DNA of 64,000 nt from Chaenocephalus aceratus (lineage: Eukaryota > Chordata > Actinopteri > Perciformes > Channichthyidae): assembly GCA_023974075.1 (NCBI GenBank), contig JAMFTG010000143.1:172829-236828 (forward strand), read 5' to 3'. Below the pieces are notes generated by a model. The model saw only the letters and a list, made by a program, of their open reading frames with translations, did no database searches and had not been told where the DNA came from. Of the stretch, positions 49,215-61,000 are shown one piece after another. Within the stretch, counting starts at the first letter, position 1. Every line of letters starts with the position of its first letter. A program made the translations under genes and the position numbers.

Positions 49215-49680
49215 CAGCATAATAATAATAGCTTTGATTTGTATAGCGCCTTTCAAGGGACCCAAAGTCGCTTTACAAGTAGTAGGGCAAAAAACAAAAG
49301 TCAGACAGACAAAACAACAGATCGATTTAGGGGCCGAAAGCCTTGGCAAACAGATGGGACTTGAGGGCCCTTTGAAGGCGTCCAGTGTGGGGATGTTGCG
49401 AATCTCCGCAGGGAGAGCGTTCCAGAGGGGGGGGGCTGCCGCGCTGAAGGTTCTCAGTTTGGTGCGGGGGGTGGTGAGCAGGCCAGAGTCTGAAGACCGC
49501 AGGTTCCGGGGTGGGGCATGCGGGTGAAGGATGTCCGATAGGTACTGGGGGGCATGGAGGGACTTGTAGGTCAGGAGGAGGACTTTGTAAGATATGCGGG
49601 ACTTGACCGGCAGCCAGTGGAGGTGGATGAGGGTGGGAGTGATGTGCTGCCACGGCTTTGTGTGCGTGAGGACCCGAGCA
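49215..49680 (-). pseudogene. LINE reverse-transcriptase C-terminal tail and 3' end
   Basis: On the minus strand, PLWNALPAEIRNIPTLDAFK and ALKSHLFAKAFGP-stop (after a one-base shift) match the C-terminus of L2/CR1-like LINEs. The 3' end at left reads TTTGATTTGTATAGCGCCTTTC on plus. Confidence 0.75.
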
Positions 49681-49689
49681 GCACAGTTT

Positions 49690-50760
49690 TGGACATACTG
49701 GATAATGTAATCTCTATGTTACTGGGTCTACTTGCTGTTCAGCAGTCCGATGGCACGGGGGAAAAGCTATTGCAGAATCTGACGGTTCTGCTCTTAATGC
49801 TGCGGAGCCTCTTGCCGGAGGGCAGCAGGGAGAACAGAGCATGGTGAGGATGAGTGGGCTTTTTTTAACCCCCAACTTTTTTGGGAAATTACGCCCAAGC
49901 ATGCAAGTGTAACATACACAGATTAACACATAGGACCGCTAAGTGTAAACAGGGTAAATATAGCTACTGCCATGCTATTCATTTCACTTTCTCCTACTTC
50001 CTGTACCCGGTTTCCTGTCTAACCTTCTGTACAATTTTTACAAAAATGTGCAAATATTAAACATACAGGTCAATATCACGTTGCTGAACTGTCAATACCC
50101 CAAAACATATTTTTAGATATAAATAGGCCTACCTAATTTTGAGTTATTTAGACACAATTAACACTTATAGTTTCATGTCTTGTTACATAAGAATAGATCA
50201 TATGTGTTAAGTGTTATTATGGGAGAATCACTATTCTTGTGGTACTGCTGCCTTATTGGGCCCGTATTGAGCAGCGCATATTAAGAACAAAACTCATGAC
50301 AACAACATCCTTACTTGCAACAAATCAGCACTAATTAGAGGGTTATTGAGGAAAAACTCTCAACTAATGGCTTGTAGAATATGGTCATGTCAAATAAGGC
50401 ATTAATGACTAATAAAGAGCCAATATACTGCTAATATGCATGGTAATATTAGCATGTAGCTTCTTCCCTTCAGCAGTCAGACTGCTGACAATGAACCCCA
50501 CGCTGTCCCATACTGCCTAGTTGTTGTCGTGTGCTGTGCTGAAGCGCAATTCTGTATTCACTGTATTTATTTATTATTATCTGTGTATTTATTCCTATTT
50601 ATACATTTCCTATCTATTTACCTTTATTTTGGTATACACTTCTGATAAATGTGTATGTAACTGACTGTTTTGCAATCTGGTTAGACCATCCTTAAATTTC
50701 GTTACACTGTGCTTGCATTTTTTGTAATGACAATAAAGTAATCTAATCTAAATCTAATCA
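49690..50760. mobile_element. LINE-related pieces with a plus-strand 3' tail
   Basis: 49720-49855 (GCTGTTCAGCAGTCCGATGG, CTGCGGAGCCTCTTGCCGG) is a common fish repeat. 50455-50760 ends ATTTCGTTACACTGTG, then GACAATAAAGTAATCTAATC, a LINE-type plus-strand 3' tail. 49861-50450 between them is unannotated. Confidence 0.55.
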
Positions 50761-52034
50761 ACAACTAGTTGATGGTGAATGTGTGTACCTTAATATAAAG
50801 TGTTACCTTCAACTTTATTAAAACATTTCAGATCCGGAGGCCATTACCTGTTTACAATCTGAGAGATTAAAATGAAACATAAATGAAACAACCAAGTGAG
50901 AAATAATCACACTTTATTGGATGTAGTTTATATTTCAGAAAGACATATTTAATTACATTTCATGACCGTATGTGACAAAAAAAACCTTATCCTCAATTTT
51001 AAGAAGCTGGAAGCAACAAATATTTAGCATTTGTGTCTGAAAGATGCTATGTTAACGTAAAAGATGAATATTATTGTTATTTACTTTACATTTGTTATAC
51101 AATGTATGAAGACTGGGGTAGTAAAACACAATCAGTGAAAATCAGAAAGACAAATCAAGATAATAGTACAGTTCAGTGTACAAAGGTCAGGTCAAAGAAA
51201 AGACAGACATTGTTAAGATCCTAGATGTGTATAGCAGTCCCATTTTGCCCATTGTTTATCCCTCTTCTCCTATTGGAGTCGGAGAGTGAAAGGCATCTTC
51301 TCCGTAGAGCGGATATAATTGATTATGCTAATAAGGAGAGCAATATCACAAATATTAACTGTGGCCATAATAACCTTCAGAAGGTTTCACTTTTATCAAG
51401 GCATTTAGATATGTCACCAAGGTACAGTCATGTCAGCCAAACTGCCTCCAGCAAGGTAGCTGAGACCCACTACATTTGGATGTTTGGTTGGGGGTAATAA
51501 AGAAGCGGGTATGTTTTTTCCAGGTGTAGTCTCTTCAGGACGAGAGTTAGTGGAAGTGGTTTGGGTTTCTCATGAGTTTTGCCAATGTAAAATCATTGAG
51601 GAAAATTGCTTCAAGTTTCTATCACTAATAAAGTTACAACATAAGATTACTTATTTTCCATAACTCCTTATGAGATATTTATTAAATCTATAAAATGTCA
51701 GAAAAGTTAAATGTATCTAATAGTCTGAGCAGTTACATTACGCCTTGTTTTAATCGACCAACTGACTAAGTCCCAAAGATTGGAAGTGTATGACTGTATT
51801 GGACAAAGAAAAGGGAATTTAATTAAAGTTCCCAGAAATAATGTCAGACCAAGAATAAGTCGTACAACTGTTTTTCTACGTTACTCATTTGAAGATATTC
51901 TGAGACAACTTCGCAGCTCACCGTTGTTATTGGCGATAACATTTCACTGGAGTTGCCTTCAGTGAAATCTTACATTATTTTACAAATGTCACATGTAAGA
52001 TAAAAGCCATAAAAGCAGTGCCAGCAGTTCTACT
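50761..52034. other. Region downstream of the lectin gene, unannotated
   Basis: It includes the presumed 3' untranslated region of the minus-strand lectin gene. A TTTATT at about 50913 would be an AATAAA on the minus strand, but it is more than 1 kb from the stop and uncertain. Confidence 0.4.
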
Positions 52035-55000
52035 CTAAAGCTCATCCTCCTTGTGGAAGACTTGTCCATCCTGCTGTGTCCTCCACATCAGTTCAGCGTT
52101 GTCACCCAATCCAAGCTTCTTCTTGATCTGAGAAACAAAACTCCGGATCATTATCACTCAAACAGAGAAATGGCATCTTCACCCTTTCACACCAACGCGG
52201 CTCCAGGGCCGGTTCGGAACTTGAGCCTGACAAGCACCGGTTTTTCCTGTTCACACCGCAGCGGAGCAGGCTCTTTCCCCCGAAAACCGGTTCTTACCAA
52301 GCTCGAAAAAATTGTCCGTCTAGTATGTAGTATAACAAATATCCCTAAGATGTTGGGCTTAGCAGGTCTTGCCATTCCCCTTATCTCTTCTTTATTAAAT
52401 GTTATGGCATTTGCAATATTACATTTCTCAGATTTGTAAATAGATTAAATTGGTGGCAGGTAAGTTTGTGTTTATTTGAAAAGTTATCTGTTGGTTTTCG
52501 CATATAAGTAGAAAACGTGCTTTACCTGCACCATGATTTCCTTCTGCACGGCCTCGTCATTAAGATTTAGATTAGCGTTGTTCTTCACTCTCAGCTTGAT
52601 CACCTGCTTTGAAATAGTCAAATCTTTGAAAAAAAACAAAGGAATAGTTTCTTCTAAATCCGCAGACTCAGTTGTATCACTTGCTTTGTCGTGTGCTTTT
52701 GCGATTTCTACTTACGTGTGTAGCAGATGAATGGAATCCTGCTCTTACACTTCCGGGTCACCCATATTCCACCATTGGAAAGTGCAGCCACACAATTCTC
52801 AGAGTGAGGATGACCTCTAGCCCAGTATCTAAAGGAAGACTGAAATCCATCGGACCACTTCCAGGGGTCTCTGTAAAGGCTGACCCGGGCTGGTGCCCAT
52901 GCAAGAACCCGCTCCTGCACAGATACAGGAGCTTGTATCTGCAACTGTGGGTCTTCATAGGTCTTCTGGTTCTCTGAAATTTGTCTCATACTGACCAGGT
53001 CTGTGTGGTGTGCTCTGCAGTAGCTCTGGGCCTCCGTCCAGTTCATGGAGCTGATCTTGGTGAAGACAAATGTCACACTCGACCCTGAAAATGGACCAGA
53101 GTAAAGTAGAGGCATTCTAACATACAGCCTGCCATCAATGCCACATCTGTATGTTGTGTATTTCTTAACAGTTTCTCTACATCAGTGTTTCTCAAACTTT
53201 TTCATACCAAGGACTTAACCAATAAAAAAAAAACACTCGCGGACCACCTAACTCCACAAATATAAAAAAACACAGTTTTTCTAGAACAGATTACAAATCG
53301 CCTGAAAATGGTACAAACAAGTGGCAACATGTGTGATGAAGGTGTTGCGCTGGGCTATTTCATGCAATCGAAAGTGAAACTTAAGCTCGCTCCATTGCGG
53401 AGATATTCCCGCGAGAGTGCGGAAAACTTAAATATATTTATTTATTTCAAATATGAAATGTTACCAATATACTCACGGACCACTAGGGGGCGCTCACGGA
53501 CCACACTTTGAGAAGCACTGCTCTCCATGAATACAAAAAAGAAATGTTTTCCACACTAATATTGGGCAAGAAACTTTGGAGTTTTGACTCATAATTAAAC
53601 CGTGGGGCTCATAAGTGGAGGTGGAAGTATTCAGATCATATACAGTAGAAGCCACATGTAAGGACTTTGTGCTTTATTTATAATATGTGGCGTAGCTGAA
53701 TAATCTCCACATAATAACACCACTTTTTGAAGAGCAAATCAAATTGGCAGAAATAAAAAGCTAACGTAAGGCTTGTAAAAAACTACATTATGGACGCATC
53801 ACTGGGTTTGACATTATGCATTTAGTAGTTTATTAAGTCAGTTGTTAGAAACCCCCATGTGTATGACACATAGCTTCTGACACATCACGAGTGGAGTAGT
53901 ACTGTATGTCAGAGAACAACACTTCATCAGCCTGTGATAACCACAGAACATGCATTCAGGGAGTGGATTTATTCGTGGGCATCAAGTTGTTTCTGCCCTG
54001 TGTTAACCTGTTAAGCCCCAGGCTCGAAAATGACATGCCCTTATCTTCACTTCTAAAAGGGGGTACATTAATCATCTTTTTTCTCAAACAATGATAAACC
54101 TGTGAGTTGGATGTAGAAAAGTCAGAATCAATACAGATGTTTTTTTATTTTAAGTAAATTCAGATTGAACATGGTAAAAAAATTATGTTCGTCCAAAAGA
54201 AAAACATAACTTATAGTGAAAAGCACCCTTGCATGATGGGATAGGAGACTAAAAGCTTTAGGAATCCAAAGTACAACATATATAAGTACCCTGTATCAAG
54301 ATTGATGCAAAACAAGTGAAGTTTGACCTTTTTAGAGAGGTTTAGAAAAGAAAACCCACTTCTGGGGTCATTTGGTGGATTTTTCATATCTCTGGAACCC
54401 ATCGATTTTGATGATTGACACCTCTTGTTAACCGTCAGAGCCAATAGAATCGAGGGGAAGTTCCTAAAATCCATCTAAACATTACCCATTGGTGAATAGA
54501 GTGATGCGTAGCCAGAATGGCCAAAACCGGAAGCTGTCATACACTCTCGTAGCAGCTAACATGAAATCTCCGTTATTGACATAAATATGAAGATGGATTA
54601 TCAGAAATCATTTCAAAGTGACAGACAATTAACCTTCAGCAGCGTTTTATTGTTTCAATGCCATTGAACACAACTTTTGATCAGAAAACAGCAACGTTAA
54701 GTCCTATTTTCCGTTTTGGTCCCGTAAAGCTTGTTACGATTATTGTGTTATGTCACGTTTTGCTGTTCTCCTCGTCATGTTTTCCTCTTGGGTTATTGTC
54801 TGGTCCTTTTCCCCGTGTTTTCCTCCTGTCGTTAGTTTCCCTGGTGATCCGATCCGATAAGTAATAAGGTATCTATACCGTGTGTTCTGTGCTAAGAGCA
54901 TTAGCATGTTTTCGCTCAGGGCTAATTCAGAGGCTTGCTATGACCCTTGTGTTTCGTTTAGCTAAAAATTGTTAATAATAATACGTTTTATTTCGAGGCG

Positions 55001-58000
55001 CCTTTCAGGACACCCACGGTCGAATTTGAATTTTTTTTCACGATAGGACGATATATCTGAAAAAGCATATCGTGTAGACCTAATATCGTCACGAGGATAT
55101 ATATCGTCATATCGCCCACCCCTAATTTGGGTCCTGCCTGCTTCCCTCACCGTAACAGAACGAACCAACCAAAAGATGGACCCAGCAGACAGCCTGTACG
55201 AGGTGACGTACAACCTAAGGTGCTTTAAAAACGACTGTCGATATGCCTCCAGTAGTGAAGAGAGGCAGTCAGTTATCTCAACGGCACGCCAAGAAGTAAC
55301 CTCAAGGCCCTGGTTAAAGGGTTACTTCCCGAGTGGATGGAGGACTTTTTCGGTAGCTTTGAGGTCAAACCTGTTTCCCGGCATGCTAGCCCCTGGCATG
55401 CTAGCCCCCTGCCGGCCACAGTTCCCAACAAGGCTCCTTTCAAGGACCCTTTCGCTGGGTCTCGTCTGGCTTTTGGAGGACCTCTGAGCCTCCACAAGGC
55501 TTCAAGGCAGCATGGAAGGAAACGCAAGGCCAGGATTCCAGCACCGGCAGCCATGGTTCCGGCTCCAGAACCGGACCTTACAGCCATGATTCTGGCCCCA
55601 GCAGCCATGGTCCCGGCCCCAGTCCTAGTCCCTTCTCCAGTCCCTCCTTTGTTTCCGGCTGTTTCTCGTCTTGTGATTACCCCTCCCTGTATTTAGTCTT
55701 GTCTCTTCCTGTGTTGGTTCGTCGTTTGTCCGTGACTGTGTTCACCGGTGTGTGCCATATCCTTGAAATAAAGGTTTTTTCGTGTTGTCTGGGTTTGCTT
55801 CCCCTGCCGCAAGTTTTGGTCGCTCAGTGATGTTACTTATACCCCTAGAATCTGTGGAATCTCAGCTTGCTAGCTGATATCTTGTTTGTGCAGATCCGAT
55901 AAGTAATAAGGTATCTATACCGTGTGTTCTGTGCTAAGAGCATTAGCATGTTTTCGCTCAGGGCTAATTCAGAGGCTTGCTATGACCCTTGTGTTTCGTT
56001 TAGCTAAAAATTGTTAATAATAATAATACGTTTTATTTCGAGGTGCCTTTCAGGACACCCACGGTCGCCTTACAGTGCATTTAAAAGTTAAAACGGCTAA
56101 AACTAAAACGAACCGACAAGGCATTACAGCAGCATAAAAGCATAAAACAGGCAAGACAAGAGTGACGGAGTGAGAGGGGGATCTGTGATAGCAGGTTGAA
56201 TGTGTTTTAGAGTAGGCCAGTTTAAACAGGTGGGTTTTGAATGTCGTGATGGAGTCAGACTGTTTGATGTGTGGAGTAGGGATGTGCATCTCCATCACTG
56301 AGGCCAATGCGATGCGCATCTCGATACGTTGCCACGATACGATACATTAACGATACATTTGAAACACCAGGCGATGCGATACGATACGATTCACCCCTGT
56401 TGCGATACAGTTCGATACGATTTGATTCAACATTATGCGATACGATTCAACACGATGCAAAAATAATGATACTTCAATATGGTACGACAGAGGATTTTAG
56501 TTTTATTCCTGATATGCAGCAAATCATACATTACCAAAAAAGTGCTTTACATATTTGGTACTGCACATCCCATCATGCCGTTTATTTTTTTAACTTTAAA
56601 AGCTCTCCAGAGTACAGTACAATGTTATAACACCTCACAGTTAAACAATGTGCAAATAACAGCTACCACAGTGCAATGCCCATACAGCTGCTGCCTGATG
56701 TGCTTAACACTCATAGGCTGACTCACCAGTGAGCAGAAATCAGTGGGTTCTATAGGAACAATAAAGAATACAAATAACCTTTCACAAACAGCTCTTTCAT
56801 AACTGCTTACAGTAAGGAAGACATTTAAACTGTTATTGGCCGTCACAGGCTGCTGGAAACTAAACACCACTCTCTCTGACAGAACCCCTCACTGAGTGGT
56901 CTAACTTTCAGGTTTCTCTTTTCAGCCGCAGACCCCATGTCGCCTCTTTATGTGCGTCGCTAAGTTCCTCGTACTACTTGTGTACTTTAAAGCGGCTCGG
57001 CATCGTTAACAATTTGCGAGCAATTTTTCAAGTTGACCGTCTGTAGTATATAGTGCCGCGCACATATACCATCAGGACGTTACTGATGGGGTGCGGCTGC
57101 GGAGTGATACTGTGTGTACGCAAGCCCGCATCTAGGACGGATCTATGTATCATGGCTGGAGACCTGTTGAGTGATAAAGATACCTCACACAAAGGTCTAC
57201 GGATACCTTATTACTCTCCATGACCTGCGGTCAGCTATATAGCATAAAGGACTATTACACCGTCTTTCTGGAACAATCCGAAGTGTTGCCAAACGTTTGA
57301 TTTGTAGGTATATTTCGGTGCGCTGTGTTTCTCTTTCTCCTCAACTTCCGTGTGTGTTGATAACTGAGACTCTCGGCCTCCGTAGTGGCGAAGCAAATAT
57401 CAAAGATCGTCTCTGCTGAGCGTTGACAAGATGAGGGGATTTTATATGAATGAATCGGTTTTTTTACCGATGCAAAGACGCTACAGTCGATGCATCGCAA
57501 GTTCAACCCGGTTCAACCCAAACTGTAGCCGATGTGCACTCTTTCAACCGGTGCACTCGCATCTTGAACGTGTATGCCGGTGCACCGATGCGAAACGGTG
57601 AATCTTAACATCTCTAGTGTGGAGGCAGAGAGTTCCAGAGCCTGGGCGCGGTGCAGCTAAAGCGGGAGGTGGGGACAGTCAGGAGTCCGGCTGAGGATGA
57701 GCGCAGGGGGCGTATTCCTGGAGGAGGTTTGAGAGATAGGTGGGGGTGAGGTTTTTTTCTTCCCGTTAAGTGGATATGACACATTCATAGTTTGTTAAAT
57801 GTTAAGAAACCCTCAGACGCTGTTTCTTGCAAGATGTTGCGTTTTGCCCCCGGTACCGGGGGCTTGAGACCTTTGCACCTTTTTTCTTTTGGTGCCACTA
57901 GACACTCTGTTACAGGTACATGCTACATTTAAATACTAATTAACTACAGATATTTCAGCTGTTAAATTACATTAGCTTTACATAGTAGTGGAATACAAGC

Positions 58001-61000
58001 AATCGAAATGTTAAACATCTGAAACCTGACATGGATATACAAGTAGAAACACTTTTTTAGAAAAAGGTTTGGAACCACTTGCTTGGTTAAAGTCCAACGC
58101 ATTTTATTTCTTAACATTGTGATAATATAAATATATTACATTTAAAATCATAACACTATTACCGCCAACGGGTACATTTTACCCACAGCTGTTTCTTGAT
58201 TGTATGCAACTTTTCTTCAATAAAATATTCAAGTCTTCCAGTCTGACTTTTCCTAAAGGGTCTTATGTAGCTAGTGTTCATTTCGTTGACTAAAACTATG
58301 ACGTAATATGTTCGTCAACGACCTTTTCTTCCATGACGAAAACGAGACGATGACGAGACGGCACCGACGGCAGTAAACAATAACTGCAACAAAATCATCA
58401 TGCAATATCGTGACGAAAAATGACGAGACGAAAATGTAGTTTACTAAATAAAAACTATGCCAAAATCTGTCTTTACTTTCGTTGACGAAAAATGAGGAGA
58501 CTAAATATTATCAAAGATAACGTTACATCTCTGATAGTCAGTTTTTCTCCCAGCAGCTGTGTGTCCGTGCTGCGCACAGTAGACTAAAATAATTAGTTTT
58601 CTTTGACTAAATAAAAACAGGATGAAGGTGACTAAATATGACTAAAACTAAAAAGGGAATTGAAGAGAGATAGACACTTTATACTTCATGCTATCTTCAC
58701 ACTAGATATCATAAGAAAGCTGAGAGTCCACAGATTCTATTGGTATACGTTTCATCACTCTTAACCCTGTGTTCTAGTATGATAAATAAGAGAACATTGT
58801 ACCTTGAAAATCAATGCATTCTAATAGCGGGTGCATTTTAGGTGCACAGCGACCCCTGGCGGTTCTACTGTTAAGTTAAGAGTCTTACCACTGACGTCAA
58901 AGCAGATTGCATTGAAGTGTTCTTCACAACCAGCAGCATCCCATAGTTCGTCAACAGAGCTGTTCAGTGTGCAGTGTTCTCGTCGGCCAGAGTCGCTTGT
59001 CTGCGCAAAATAGTTGAAGCTTGTGTTCGACAGTGACCAACTCCAGGTGTCCCGGTCATCGTGCAGCCCTATCCAGGCTTTCTGAAAGCGATTGGAATCA
59101 CAGTATTAATAATTACACTGTAATGTAACTTTTAAAGCAGCTCAAGCCGATGCAAGTCTGTTAAATATTTGTCTAATCCTCTTAAACTTTATTACAGGAT
59201 TTTACAATTGCTTTACTTTCACAACCAATTTCAATTTGAACAGGACAGGTGCACATTTTCCCATATGAATATTGAAACAGGTAAGAGTTCCACATTCCTT
59301 GTTCTGTGTAAAAGTTTATACAAATATTTATTTTAAGTACATTCAAGACTTCATTTTCCATGCTTTCAGTCCTTCTTCAAAATTCTCTCTGTTTGTTATC
59401 GTTACTCCACTGCAGCTGAAAAAGAGTCTGATGAAACACCTCTTTACAATAAGACTACCCTTATAAAGGATTTAAGGTCGTGAATTAGTTTGTAAACACT
59501 TTATTAATCATTAAGAACCTTTATAAACCAGTTCTAACATTACATGTTACCAGTGGCGAGCCGTGACTTTTATACCTAGGCCCTCTGACCCCCCCTTCCC
59601 TCGAAAAAAAGAGAAGAGATATTACGTCATAGCGGAATATCAATGACAGCGACCCTCTACCACACAGAACAACACCTATCATGACAGGCTCCCACAGCCA
59701 AGTAACAATTGCAAATGAATTTGAAACTCCGAGCTTAAGCTTCTTTTAAATGTGGATAAAACTAAGGTAATGCTCAAAAATACACTGGAGACTGTTTTAG
59801 ATATTGTAACTACGCAAGGAACTAAACTCAAAGTGGTTACCTGTTACAAATACCTTGGTATCTGGCTTGATGATTGTCTCTCTTTTAAACTTCATGTCAC
59901 TAATCTGCTGAAACAGCTGAGGGTTAGGCTAGGTTTCTTCTCCAGGAACACGTCCTGTTTCTCGCTTGAGGCCAGGAAAAGGCTCTGTGACCTTTGACCT
60001 GTGCTGGACTATGGGGATCTGGTCTATATGAATGCACCTGCCCATTGCCTGGTCCAGTTAGATGCTGCGTATCACAGCGCTCTGAGATGTGTGACAGACT
60101 GTAAAGCATTAACCCTTCACTGCACCCTGTATGCCAAGGCGGTTATGCCATCACTTACTGTACGGAGGCTCAGTCACTGGTTCTTTTTCATTTACAAAGC
60201 CATGTTGGATAAACTACCATCTTATCTCTGCTCCCTGCTCTCTCTGCGAATTGAAAGTACTTATTGCCTGAGGTCGCATGCTGTGGTTTTATTAAATGTG
60301 CCAAGTGCTAGGACTGTCTCAGGGAAGAAAGCTTTTAGATGTGCAGCTCCACTAACTTGGAACAGTCTGCAAAAAGAATGGAAAATTACCAAGCTCGTAC
60401 CACGACATGTTTTTAAAGCTCGGTTGGATGCTACTCAGTCAGATGCTGTTGGTTCCTGTACATGTGGTTAGATATGTAAATTGTAATCCCTGTACATGTT
60501 GCTGTATGATGTCCTGTTGTTGTTTATGTTTTTATGTCTTCTTGTGGAACCTACTGCTGCAGGTCTCCCTTGAAAAAGAGATCATTGAACTACACACGGC
60601 GGCGTGCGTTGCCGCTTCAACGCTTCTGCCCATTCACTTTGAATGGGTTGACGTCACCATTTGCCAAACTGCATTGTGGGAGCAAAGCGTAGCTTCTCTC
60701 GCGGTGCTCGCTGCAAAAGTAGAGCAATGTTCTACTTTTGCCGCCTCGACGGAGGCGTCAGCCAATCAAATCCCGCGTATGCAAATATGACAGTGCAAGC
60801 GAGGGAATCCGAGCGCAGCTTACTTCCGGGTTTTAGGACGCGTCACTGCACCCCTTGCATAGACCTCACAGCGGGCGGAACTTGTCATAAAGTCCGCGAA
60901 AATAAAGCCCGCCCATTTAGAGGGAAGATATGATTGGTCAATCGTACTGTCAGTTGACATTACTCTCTCGTTGAGTTACTATAGCGGGCCCTCTGTGAAT

